Origin: Pleomorphomonas carboxyditropha
Lineage (GTDB): Bacteria > Pseudomonadota > Alphaproteobacteria > Rhizobiales > Pleomorphomonadaceae
Reading direction: 5' to 3'
DNA length: 64,000 nt
Assembly (NCBI RefSeq): GCF_002770725.1
Contig: NZ_NQVN01000002.1
Coordinates: 274,622 to 338,621 of the forward strand
Shown: positions 1 to 8,592 of the stretch, piece after piece
Position numbering within the stretch: position 1 is the first letter of the stretch
Layout of the letters: each line of letters starts with the position of its first letter
The notes under the pieces: model-generated
Databases searched by the model: none
What the model was told of the DNA's origin: nothing
Seen by the model: only the letters and a program-made list of their open reading frames with translations
Position numbers and translations under genes: made by a program

Positions 1-1195
1 CGCGGAACGTCAGCACGCCGAAGGTCAGGCATTCGAGCAGCGAAACACCGGCAAGTCCGAGCACGGCGGCCGAGGCATCGAGCCCCAGGGACAGCAGCGC
101 GACTACCAGCAGCGGCACGACGATCGCGCCGACGAAGCCGACGAAGGCCAGGGCGCGAAACTGGCGGCGCGCTTCCATCAGGGCGGCCATCACCGACGTC
201 TGACCGGCCACCAGGGCATAGAGCCACCAGCACAAAAGATTGCCGGCCATGTCGCCGTAGCGATCGCGGAAGGCATAGGCATCAATGTAAGGCCAGGCCA
301 GGAGGAGAAAAAGGCCGTAGAGGATCGCCGCACCGGCGACGATCGTCGCGCCCGACCGGAACAGCCGCAGCACCGCCGCGACCTCGCCGTGCCTCAGCTC
401 CTCCACCATCCTGGGGCGGGCGACCCGGCACCAGGCGGTGCCGACCAGCAGCAGCGGCGAGACGCCGACCCGTCCGGCGTTGAGCATGCCGAGCGACGCC
501 GCGTCGCGCATCCTCTCCACCAGGAAGACGTGACTGCGCGCCATGACTTCGTTCTGAAGCGCCCCCTGCAGCGCCCAGCGGGTGTCTTTCCAGACGCGCT
601 TGTAGGCGGACAGGTGAGCCGGCAGCCGGCGGAAATCGGCCTTGAGATCGAAGCGGCACACCAGAAAGGAAAGGCAATTGCCGGCGGACAGGGCGGCGAG
701 AACGGCTGCCGCCGGCGGCAGCACCTCCCAGAAGGCGACGGCGAGCAGGGCCGCCGATCCGAGCGCGATGACATCGTAGACCAGCGTACGGTGGATCCGC
801 CCCTTGACCACCATGAGGTTGCGCGCGTACTCGCGAACCATGATCGTCAGGAAATAACCGGCGGTGGCGAGCGACAGCCAGGCGTCGGCGCCAATGACGG
901 CGGCAAGGCCGAGACTCGCCGGCAGCACCAGAAAAGTCAGCACCAGATTGGCCGAGGTTAGCATCGACAGCGTCGCGTCGGCTTCCTTCGGCTCGCGGCC
1001 CGGCAGCAGGTAGTTGAGCGGCATGACGATCAGCGCATTCTGCGCCGAGACGGCAAAGAAGCTGCCGGCCAGGAGGAAGGCGAAGCGGCCGAATTCGTCC
1101 GGCGTCGCGAAGGCGATGAACGCCAGGTTGAGCAGCAGGCTGAAGGCGCTGTTCAGTGCCTGGTCGATCAGCGAAAGAACAACGGCCCGCGTCAT
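1..1195 (-). CDS. Wzx-like polysaccharide flippase / O-antigen export membrane protein (C-terminus outside window)
   Basis: About 398 residues of a highly hydrophobic protein with at least ten predicted membrane segments. It begins MTRAVVLSLIDQALNSAF, and the N-terminal layout (short amphipathic helix, then long helices with an early conserved polar 'FATPDEFGRF' segment) is that of the Wzx/MATE polysaccharide-exporter superfamily. It would flip an undecaprenyl-linked repeat unit across the inner membrane. The reading frame has no stop before the left edge, so the C-terminus is missing. The ATG overlaps the TGA of the upstream deacetylase gene as ATGA, which indicates translational coupling and membership of the exopolysaccharide operon. 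The family assignment rests on topology and context; the substrate is unknown. Confidence 0.65.
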   Translation of the reverse strand, partial: MTRAVVLSLIDQALNSAFSLLLNLAFIAFATPDEFGRFAFLLAGSFFAVSAQNALIVMPLNYLLPGREPKEADATLSMLTSANLVLTFLVLPASLGLAAVIGADAWLSLATAGYFLTIMVREYARNLMVVKGRIHRTLVYDVIALGSAALLAVAFWEVLPPAAAVLAALSAGNCLSFLVCRFDLKADFRRLPAHLSAYKRVWKDTRWALQGALQNEVMARSHVFLVERMRDAASLGMLNAGRVGVSPLLLVGTAWCRVARPRMVEELRHGEVAAVLRLFRSGATIVAGAAILYGLFLLLAWPYIDAYAFRDRYGDMAGNLLCWWLYALVAGQTSVMAALMEARRQFRALAFVGFVGAIVVPLLVVALLSLGLDASAAVLGLAGVSLLECLTFGVLTFR

Positions 1196-1902
1196 GGCAC
1201 ACCGGCCAGCGTTCGAAGGCGGGTCGACAGCGGGCGCAGACGGCAACGGGCAACATCCCGCCAGCCGCCCCGGCGGCCGCCGACGGCGAGCACGGCGGAC
1301 ACGTTGCCCGGCTTCAGCATATTGCGCGGCTTGATCGCCGCCGACGCCAGCGCAAGGCCGGGACGACTGGTATGCACCTCCCGAAAGCCCATCGCGAACA
1401 GGCGATGGAGGATGTGGATGTTGAAGCGGCCGAAGGGCGGCGCCACGATATCGACCGGCCGGCCGAGAATCGCCTCGAGCGCGGCGCGGCCTTCGCCGAC
1501 GTCGTCGAGGAACTGGCGCTCGGATATCGCCGTCCAGTCGAGATGATCGACGCCATGGACGCCGATCTTCATGCCGAGGCCGGCAAGGGCGCGGAGATCG
1601 GCGGCTGCGAGACGGCCGGGCCGGCCGAGGACGCTGGTCGGCACGAAGAAGATCCCGGCGACCCCGTTTCGCGCGAGCCAGGGAGCGAGCAGCTCGATGT
1701 CGGAGCGGAAGGCGTCGTCGCTGGTGACGCGAAGCCGCGCTCCGGTCCGCCGGCTCATGGCGAGAAGCGTGCGGAGGAGCGGTTCCGCCACTGAAAACGG
1801 CACCCAGGATTTCAGCTCGTCATCCCGCGCGTCCGGCTGCTCGGAGAGGTCGTGCACGCCGACGATCAGTTCGAACCGGGATCCGCCGCCGTCAACCGCC
1901 AC
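1192..1902 (-). CDS. Polysaccharide deacetylase family protein (NodB-homology fold)
   Basis: A 236-residue cytosolic protein with no signal peptide. Residues TSDDAF stand where the metal-binding TFDDG motif of the family is expected, followed by an HGVDHLDW segment matching the metal-binding H-x4-H region, and PPFGRFN near the usual substrate-groove motif. The family removes N- or O-acetyl groups from saccharides. The altered first motif (Ser for Phe, Ala for Gly) keeps both aspartates, so activity is plausible. I choose the GTG start because GGAGG lies a few bases upstream and the sequence from there is family-like; it overlaps the end of the sugar-transferase gene by 11 bp. Its job is probably to modify the exopolysaccharide precursor. 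Confidence 0.68.
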   Translation of the reverse strand: MAVDGGGSRFELIVGVHDLSEQPDARDDELKSWVPFSVAEPLLRTLLAMSRRTGARLRVTSDDAFRSDIELLAPWLARNGVAGIFFVPTSVLGRPGRLAAADLRALAGLGMKIGVHGVDHLDWTAISERQFLDDVGEGRAALEAILGRPVDIVAPPFGRFNIHILHRLFAMGFREVHTSRPGLALASAAIKPRNMLKPGNVSAVLAVGGRRGGWRDVARCRLRPLSTRLRTLAGVP

Positions 1903-2554
1903 CGCGCGCCTCCGATTTCCACGGCGACCACCAGGGCAGGACCGTCGCGACGAGGATACGAAGATCGGCGGCAAAAGACCACGTCGCGATGTAGCGGAGA
2001 TCCTGCGCGACGCGGGCCGCCATGGATTCGTCGGTCGGCGTCGGTCCGCGGTGGCCGCTCACCTGGGCGAGGCCGCTCATGCCCGGCCGGACGGCATAGC
2101 GATCCATGTAGCCGGCAATGACGTGGCGATAGTGCTCGTCGAGCGCCAGCGGATGTGGACGCGGGCCGATCAGCGACATGTCGCCGGCCAGAACATTGAA
2201 GAGCTGCGGCAGCTCGTCGATGCTGGTTCGCCGCAGGATGCCGCCGAGGCGGGTAATGCGGACGTCGCCCACCGTGGCCTGGCGGAAGACCTCCCGGCTC
2301 GCCGCCGCCGTCATGGTGCGGAACTTGTAGATGCGGAAGGTGCGGCCGCCGAGGCCGTAGCGTTCCTGCGGAAACAGCACCGGGCCGGGACTGTCGAGCC
2401 GGATCAACAGGGCGACGAGGGCGAGCAGCGGCGATAGCAGCACCAGGCCGGCACCCGCCCCGAGAATATCGAAGGCGCGTTTCAGCCAGGAGCGGACGGC
2501 CGCCGGCTGGCCGAGCACGGTGAGCGAGGTGGTGTCGTCGATGAAATCGGTCAT
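1892..2554 (-). CDS. Polyprenyl-phosphate sugar-1-phosphate transferase (initiating exopolysaccharide glycosyltransferase)
   Basis: A 220-residue protein of the bacterial sugar transferase family (the catalytic part of WcaJ/ExoY-type enzymes). After about 25 residues comes one hydrophobic segment (residues ~27-50, ILGAGAGLVLLSPLLALVAL), then the signature blocks SPGPVLFPQERYG, FRIYKFRTM, LRRTSIDELPQLFNVL and DMSLIGPRP. It transfers a sugar phosphate to undecaprenyl phosphate at the inner membrane, the first step of repeat-unit assembly. It is the short form without the N-terminal multi-pass domain. Its ATG overlaps, as ATGA, the stop of the intact C-terminal frame of the upstream GH10 gene. 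The upstream frameshift makes the two genes look fused in one frame, but this start is the natural one. Confidence 0.85.
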   Translation of the reverse strand: MTDFIDDTTSLTVLGQPAAVRSWLKRAFDILGAGAGLVLLSPLLALVALLIRLDSPGPVLFPQERYGLGGRTFRIYKFRTMTAAASREVFRQATVGDVRITRLGGILRRTSIDELPQLFNVLAGDMSLIGPRPHPLALDEHYRHVIAGYMDRYAVRPGMSGLAQVSGHRGPTPTDESMAARVAQDLRYIATWSFAADLRILVATVLPWWSPWKSEARGGG

Positions 2555-3615
2555 GTGGGGTGCGGAGTCCGGGACGAGGCGAAAAGCGAGGCGAGCGTGT
2601 CGCGCATCGGCGTCGGCCGATAGGCGTCGTCGAAGGGAAGGCCCTGATTGTCGGCCATGTCGGGCGACCGCCGGCGCAGCCAGCTGTCGGCGTCGGCAAG
2701 CCCCCAGGTCACGACACCTGTCAGCGCCGGACTGTCGAGGGCCACGGAAACGATCTTGCCGGCTTCGGCCGCCGGCATCAGGGGCTTCGGTAACGTCGAG
2801 CTCGGTGATGGCGATCGTCAGGCCCAGATCCTCGAGGCGCGCCAGGAAGCGGCGGAAAATGCCTTCGTCGAAGCGAAGGCGGGTGTCGAGGTGGCCCTGC
2901 ATGCCGAAGCCGTGAACGGGCACGCCGGCGCCGACCAAGCGCTCGAGAAGGCGGAGCACGCCGGTGCGCCGGCGCTCCTGCCAATCCTCGGCGTAATAAA
3001 GATGATCGTCGTTGAGATAGAGGCGCGCCGCCGGCGTCGCGTCGGCGGCGAGACGGAAGGCCTCGGCGACATAGTCCGGACCGAGCATGGCGTAGAATGG
3101 CGTGCGGCGCATGAGATCGGCGCCGCCGTCATAGGGCTCGATGGCCTCGTTGACCACGTCCCACTCAAAGATCGCATCGCGATACCGCCCGGTCACCGCC
3201 GCGATATGCGGGGCGACGAAGCGCTGCCAATCGGCCTGGCTCGACAAGCCCTCGGCGCCGGCCGGCAGATGCTCGTGCCAAACCAGCGTATGGCCGCGCA
3301 GCCGCTTGCCGCGCCGCGCGGCGGCGGCGACGATCGCATCGGTCGTCCGATAGTCGGGCGCCGCGCCCAGCTTGGCAACGAGCGCGCCCCATTTCATTTC
3401 CCAGGCCGGCACCCAGACCGAACACTCCGCGTCGAAGAGGCGGACGTGATCGCCAGCGTCGCTAACATCGAGATGCGTCACCGCCGAACCGAAATAGCGC
3501 CCGGATCGGGCGGCGAGCTCGCCCAGCCCGGCCGACCGCGCCGCAGCCGACAGCGGTCCGGCCAGCGGCAGGCCGGCACAGGCGGTAAGCAGGGATCGGC
3601 GATCGAGCAGGAGCA

Positions 3616-3616
<1 letters not shown>
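2551..3616 (-). pseudogene. Glycoside hydrolase family 10 endo-1,4-beta-xylanase, frameshifted
   Basis: The N-terminus carries a twin-arginine-type signal (DRRSLLTACAGLPLAG). The GH10 core follows: HTLVWHEHLP, WDVVNEAIEPYDGG (acid/base Glu), LYLNDDHLYYAED and ITELDVTEAP (nucleophile Glu). Just after ELDVT, near 2770-2795, homology jumps to another frame, which continues SVALDSPALTGVVTWGLADADSWL and ends at a TGA overlapping the sugar-transferase ATG. Compared with the family, roughly 8-10 residues are also missing at the junction, so this looks like a small deletion not divisible by three. Both catalytic glutamates lie before the break, but the last barrel strands would be lost. The gene sits between the epimerase (TAATG overlap) and the sugar transferase. 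A sequencing or assembly error is the main alternative. Confidence 0.75.
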
Positions 3617-4623
<1,007 letters not shown>

Positions 4624-4662
4624 TTTGTCGGGTACAATCTTGCTGGCGGCTAGCGGGAGACG

Positions 4663-6123
4663 TTATTCGGCGGCGGCGAGATGCCGCCTTCGGAACGGCT
4701 GGACGGGAACCGGTCGCCGTCTTTTCGGCGGACCGGAGACGAGGTAGAGAAGCCAGGCCGTTCCGAACCCGGCGACACAGCCGAGGAAGGCGCTGGCGGC
4801 GAGCAGCAACAAGGCCTTGGGGGCGCTCGGCTTGATGGCCGGCCGGGCCGGCGAGATGATGCGCGCCGTCGTGGTCGGCAGCGAGATCTGCTCGCGCGCC
4901 TGCTTGGCCTTGACGGCGAAACTGTCGAAAAGCTCGCGATTTTGCTTGGCGGTTTGCTCGAGTTCCTTGAGCTTCACCGAAGCGGCATTGGACTGGGCGA
5001 GGCTGTCCTGCGACTTGGCGAAGATGGCTTGCAAGGCGGTCCGCTGCCCGACGGCGGACTTGTAATCGGCCTCCGCCTTGGCAAGCACGCGGGCAAGCTC
5101 GGCATTCAGCGTGTTTTCGAGGGCCTTGCGCTGCTCCTGCGCGCGGACAAGCCGCGGATGCCGGGGGCCGTAGGTGTCGGAAAGCATGTTCTCCTCGGCC
5201 CGCGCCTGTCCGATCTGCATGCGGAGCTGGCTCGCCGTCTCCGAGGCAAAGGCACCGACACCGTTGTCACGCAATGTTTCCAGCGTGGCCTTGGCGGCTT
5301 CCACCGCCACCGAGGCGCTGACAAGCTGGCTGCTCAGTTCGACCACCTGCCGCTCGGCCAACGGAACGCCGTCGGTATCGAGCAGGCCGTTCTCGCGGCG
5401 GTAGTCTTCGACGGCCCGCTGCGACTGCTCGGCGACCTTGCCGAGCTCGGCGAGACGAGCCTCCAGACTGGCCGCGGATTCGCGGGCGCTATTGTCGACG
5501 GCGCTTTGCCCGTTGCTGAGATAGATGTCGGCCAGGGCGTTGGCGAGCGCGGCGGAGCGCGCCGGCGAACCGGTGGCCACCGAGATGTCGAGAACATAGG
5601 TGTTGTCGACCCGCTTCACGGCCACGGCTTTCTGCAAGCCGGCCAGCGCCCGGTCGAAGGGGGACACCTCGGCGGCGCTGTCGCGATCCGTTCCGTAAAG
5701 GGCGGCGGCGACCAGACCGCGCAGATCGGCCAGCGGACCGGACGCCACGGGATTAAAGGTCGGATCGGTGTCGAGCCGCTCCCGCTCGACCAGTTCGCCC
5801 AGAACCGAGCGGGACGTGAGAATGGCCATCTGGCTGTCGACCAGCGCGCCGTCGGCGCCCTGCGACGACGAGCCCATGCCGGTCGGCGCCACGCCGAGAT
5901 CGACGAGGCCGCGTTCGCGTGGATCGATGAAGATGGAAACGCTGGACGTGTAGGTCTTGGGAGAGAGCCAGACGACGGCAAATCCTGCAACAACGAACAG
6001 GAAGGCAATGCCCGCTATCAGCCGCCAGCGAGATGAGAAGGCTCGCGCCAGGATACGCAAGTCTTCGGCAAGGCTGGCCTCGTTCGAGCGGCCACCCGGA
6101 TATTCCGGCTCAACAATTTTCAT
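4663..6123 (-). CDS. Polysaccharide chain-length / export protein (Wzz-GumC-ExoP N-terminal type)
   Basis: About 486 residues. A first membrane helix (~residues 36-55, LIAGIAFLFVVAGFAVVWLS) is followed by the Wzz-type periplasmic domain (YTSSVSIFIDPRER). A long alanine/glutamate-rich coiled coil spans ~190-410, and a second membrane helix lies near the C-terminus (APKALLLLAASAFLGC). There is no C-terminal Walker kinase domain, so this is the kinase-less polysaccharide co-polymerase form. It sets chain length and links polymerisation to export at the inner membrane. I start at the ATG giving MKIVEPEYPG; an in-frame TTG lies five codons upstream. It is the first gene of the minus-strand operon that continues to the left edge. 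Confidence 0.82.
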   Translation of the reverse strand: MKIVEPEYPGGRSNEASLAEDLRILARAFSSRWRLIAGIAFLFVVAGFAVVWLSPKTYTSSVSIFIDPRERGLVDLGVAPTGMGSSSQGADGALVDSQMAILTSRSVLGELVERERLDTDPTFNPVASGPLADLRGLVAAALYGTDRDSAAEVSPFDRALAGLQKAVAVKRVDNTYVLDISVATGSPARSAALANALADIYLSNGQSAVDNSARESAASLEARLAELGKVAEQSQRAVEDYRRENGLLDTDGVPLAERQVVELSSQLVSASVAVEAAKATLETLRDNGVGAFASETASQLRMQIGQARAEENMLSDTYGPRHPRLVRAQEQRKALENTLNAELARVLAKAEADYKSAVGQRTALQAIFAKSQDSLAQSNAASVKLKELEQTAKQNRELFDSFAVKAKQAREQISLPTTTARIISPARPAIKPSAPKALLLLAASAFLGCVAGFGTAWLLYLVSGPPKRRRPVPVQPFRRRHLAAAE

Positions 6124-6484
6124 AGCACCGACCCACAAGTGACGCGTGCGTTTCGAATGATTCCAATATCACGATCCGCCCCGCGCCGGGGGAAGAAGTT
6201 AGGATCTAGTTAACAGAAACAATGTACATTGAAACTAAAATGATTCAAAAATAGGCGGGGGACAGCTATGCATTTGGCGCATTTCCGCGCAATGCACGCA
6301 GGCCGAGGGCGCCAAGGACGCCTCTCAACTTCTTGATGTTGCCGCTTGCGGAAATTCTAGCCAGCCCGGGCACGGGCGGTGAGGGAGAGAGGAAGGCTGG
6401 AGGCTTTGGCTATCTCCCTCTCGGTAAAACCCGCATCAGCTTCAACCAAGGAGACGAGGACCCGAAGCCGTCGGCCGCCTCTTG
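6124..6484. other. Intergenic region, probable exopolysaccharide-operon promoter
   Basis: No gene is visible. The part nearest the export gene (about 6195-6260) is conspicuously AT-rich against a GC-rich background, as expected of a promoter firing into the minus-strand operon. I do not see a confident -35/-10 pair or operator. The part nearest cooA holds the hairpin listed separately. Confidence 0.4.
6381..6420 (-). terminator. Hairpin downstream of cooA
   Basis: GAGGGAGA (6381-6388) and TCTCCCTC (6413-6420) are perfect inverted repeats with a 24-base loop, 65-104 bases past the cooA stop. There is no T-run, so this is at best a weak or factor-dependent end for the coo transcript. Confidence 0.3.
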
Positions 6485-7126
6485 TCACCGGAACGAACGC
6501 AGCCTTTCGATCGCCGGGATGGCATACACTCCGCGCCCCTGGCGGACGAGCAGGCCGTCCTTGATCAGGCTGTTGATCGCCGTAGATGTCGCCTGGCGGG
6601 ACGATCCAATCGATTTAGCTATATCCTCGACGCTCAGCCGGATCTCCACTTCGACGCCGCTCGGCGACGGGCGGCCGCTGGAGTGGGCGTGGTCGATGAA
6701 GTAGTTGGCGATGCGCTGCTTGATGTCGTGGAACATCAGGTCTTCGATGGTTCGCAGGAAGGAGGCCAGCGCCCGCCCGAGGATGGAAATCAGCGCCCAG
6801 GCGATCTGCGGGTTCTCGCGCAGCTTCTTGTCGAAGGTCGCGAGGTCGGTGAACTTGAGCTCGGACGGCTCGGCCGCCTCGATGAGGCAGCCCGAATGCA
6901 GGCAGAACATGTCGCCCGGCCCGAAGTAGAACAGGCTGAGCTCGCGATCCTCGCTGATCAGGAACATGCGCAGGCGGCCGCTCATCACCACGAGGATGCC
7001 GTTCTCGTCGATGTCCCCCGATGAAATGAGGCTGCCCTTCGGATAGGAGCGATGGATGAACCCGCGCAGGAACTCCTCGCCCTGCGGTCCGACAAGAATA
7101 TTGGCAATACTAAACCTTGGCGGCAC
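6485..7126 (-). CDS. cooA: CO-sensing haem transcription activator CooA
   Basis: A CRP/FNR-family regulator that binds CO at a b-type haem and activates coo promoters. It is 213 residues long if started at the GTG at 7126, which follows GGGAGGGAGCG. That choice gives MPPRFSIANIL, placing Pro at position 2, and makes Cys75 and His77 (MFCLHSGC) fall exactly at the haem-ligand positions known from Rhodospirillum rubrum CooA; the ATG seven codons upstream would destroy the N-terminal proline ligand. The dimerisation helix contains RTIEDLMFHDIKQRIA, and the DNA-binding helix-turn-helix is VEDIAKSIGSSRQATSTAIN. It lies last in the coo cluster, 119 bases after cooJ, and probably has its own weak promoter or relies on read-through. 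Confidence 0.95.
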   Translation of the reverse strand: MPPRFSIANILVGPQGEEFLRGFIHRSYPKGSLISSGDIDENGILVVMSGRLRMFLISEDRELSLFYFGPGDMFCLHSGCLIEAAEPSELKFTDLATFDKKLRENPQIAWALISILGRALASFLRTIEDLMFHDIKQRIANYFIDHAHSSGRPSPSGVEVEIRLSVEDIAKSIGSSRQATSTAINSLIKDGLLVRQGRGVYAIPAIERLRSFR

Positions 7127-7201
7127 CGCTCCCTCCCATCGTCGCATGTCCGGCGCCGACCGGGGGCCGATGCCGGGGATCCTCCGCCAAATCCTGCCGA
7201 A

Positions 7202-7220
7202 CCGGCGCTGGGAACGCCGG
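7202..7220 (-). other. Hairpin between cooJ and cooA
   Basis: CCGGCG (7202-7207) and CGCCGG (7215-7220) form a 6-bp stem with a 7-base loop in the 119-base gap between cooJ and cooA. It could reduce read-through from the CO-induced operon into the sensor gene. GC-rich background makes such stems common, so support is weak. Confidence 0.25.
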
Positions 7221-7245
7221 CGGGCGCGTACCTATCCTAACACGA

Positions 7246-7554
7246 TCAGTCCCGTGCATGTGTCCCGTCGCCATGATGGTGATGATGCGATCCGTGATCG
7301 TGGCCGTGATCGTGGTCGTGTCCGGCGCCGGTTTCGACGCCGAGGTGGGCGAGGACGTGCCCGATCGCCTGGCGCGAGGCCTCGATGCTGGCGGAAGCCT
7401 CGTCGAGAAGCCGCGTCAGCTCGGCGGATTCCGTTTCCCGGACGCGGTGCTGCGTCAGGTCCTCAAGATGGTCTTCGAGGTGATCGGCGAAATGGGCCAG
7501 GTAGATCCCGAGGCGGTCGTCGCCGGTCGAGGCCGGTGTTTTCCGAGCGGTCAT
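7246..7554 (-). CDS. cooJ: Nickel-binding CO dehydrogenase accessory protein CooJ
   Basis: A 102-residue protein with a helical, acidic N-terminal part (residues ~15-75, containing HFADHLEDHLEDLTQH) and a C-terminal tail very rich in histidine (HDHDHGHDHGSHHHHHGDGTH). CooJ proteins bind several nickel ions and help deliver or buffer nickel for the C-cluster of CooS. The start ATG overlaps the cooT stop as ATGA. It is last in cooFSCTJ. Confidence comes from the tail plus position; the N-terminal half alone would not be diagnostic. Confidence 0.9.
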   Translation of the reverse strand: MTARKTPASTGDDRLGIYLAHFADHLEDHLEDLTQHRVRETESAELTRLLDEASASIEASRQAIGHVLAHLGVETGAGHDHDHGHDHGSHHHHHGDGTHARD

Positions 7555-7751
7555 GATTGCGCCCTCCTGCCGAGATGCACGGTCGCGCCGGCCAGATCGA
7601 CGCGCCGGATGCAAAGGTTGCGGAACCGGAGGCTCTCGCCGAACAGCGTCGTCACGGTGATGTCGTCGTTATCGACCTCGACGTTGACGATATCGGTGAC
7701 CGGACCCTGGTCCGCGGCGTCTTCGTCGAAGGCGAGTTTCACGAGGCACAT
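7551..7751 (-). CDS. cooT: Small nickel-binding accessory protein CooT
   Basis: A 66-residue protein beginning MCLVKLAFDED. Cys2 is the residue implicated in nickel binding in this family; the rest is a small beta-barrel-like sequence (DIVNVEVDNDDITVTTLFGES). It assists CooS maturation in the cytoplasm. The gene starts 13 bases inside the end of cooC and overlaps cooJ by 4 bases, so the three accessory genes are coupled in translation. Confidence 0.9.
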   Translation of the reverse strand: MCLVKLAFDEDAADQGPVTDIVNVEVDNDDITVTTLFGESLRFRNLCIRRVDLAGATVHLGRRAQS

Positions 7752-8542
7752 GGCATTCTCCCGGTGATGTCCGCGACATGCTCGATGATGGTGGCGGCGA
7801 GATCGCGGCCCCGCTGCCGGATGTCGCCGGAAATGTCCCAGCAGCAGATCCCGGCCCGGTCGGACGTGCGGATGACCGGGTCGGCCGGCAGCATGGCGAG
7901 CAATGGCAGATCGCCGGCCTCTGTCCGCACGAAACGTTCGTCGGTTTCGCTGTCGATCTTGTTGGCCACCAGCGCGATGCGGCGGATGCCGAGCTCGCGC
8001 GCCAGCCCCTCGATCTGGCGCGCCGTCTGGAACGAGCGGTGCCCCGGCTCGACGACGACGAGGAGCAGGTCGACGGCTTCCACCGTGCCGCGGCCGAAGT
8101 GCTCGACGCCGGCTTCCATGTCGATCAGCACGCACTCGCGCCGCCGCGTCATCACGTGCCGCAGCAGCGTCCGCACCAGCGTATGTTCTGGGCAGACGCA
8201 GCCGCCGCCGGCGTGATCGACCGTTCCCATGGTGAGGAGCTTGATGCCGGCGTGCTCGACCGACAGGCCGTCGGGAATGTCGTCCACTCTGGGGTTCAGG
8301 ATGAAGTGGGTGCCGGCGGTCTCCGATGCGCCGGTGCGCTCGCGCGCCAGCGCCGTCATGCGCGAAATCGGCGTGATGCCGGCCAGGGTCTCGGCGGGAA
8401 CGCCGATCGCCGCGCCGAGATTGGCGTCGGGATCGGCGTCGATCGCCATTACCTTCCAGCCGCCTTCGGCAAGGGCGCGGGCGAGCATGCCGATGACCGT
8501 CGACTTGCCCACCCCGCCTTTTCCCGTGACTGCAATCTTCAT
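7739..8542 (-). CDS. cooC: CO dehydrogenase nickel-insertion ATPase CooC
   Basis: A 267-residue MinD/ParA-type P-loop ATPase that inserts nickel into CooS. The deviant Walker A motif GKGGVGKST lies at residues 7-15. A Cys-x-Cys motif (GGCVCPEHT) corresponds to the metal-binding pair at the CooC dimer interface, and LIDMEAGVEHFGRG carries the Walker B/switch acidic residues. It starts 50 bases after cooS and overlaps cooT. Complete and of typical family length. Confidence 0.95.
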   Translation of the reverse strand: MKIAVTGKGGVGKSTVIGMLARALAEGGWKVMAIDADPDANLGAAIGVPAETLAGITPISRMTALARERTGASETAGTHFILNPRVDDIPDGLSVEHAGIKLLTMGTVDHAGGGCVCPEHTLVRTLLRHVMTRRRECVLIDMEAGVEHFGRGTVEAVDLLLVVVEPGHRSFQTARQIEGLARELGIRRIALVANKIDSETDERFVRTEAGDLPLLAMLPADPVIRTSDRAGICCWDISGDIRQRGRDLAATIIEHVADITGRMPCAS

Positions 8543-8592
8543 GTCGGTTCGTTCCTGGAGCGGCGCCGGCGGGGAGGGCCCGCCGGCCGATA

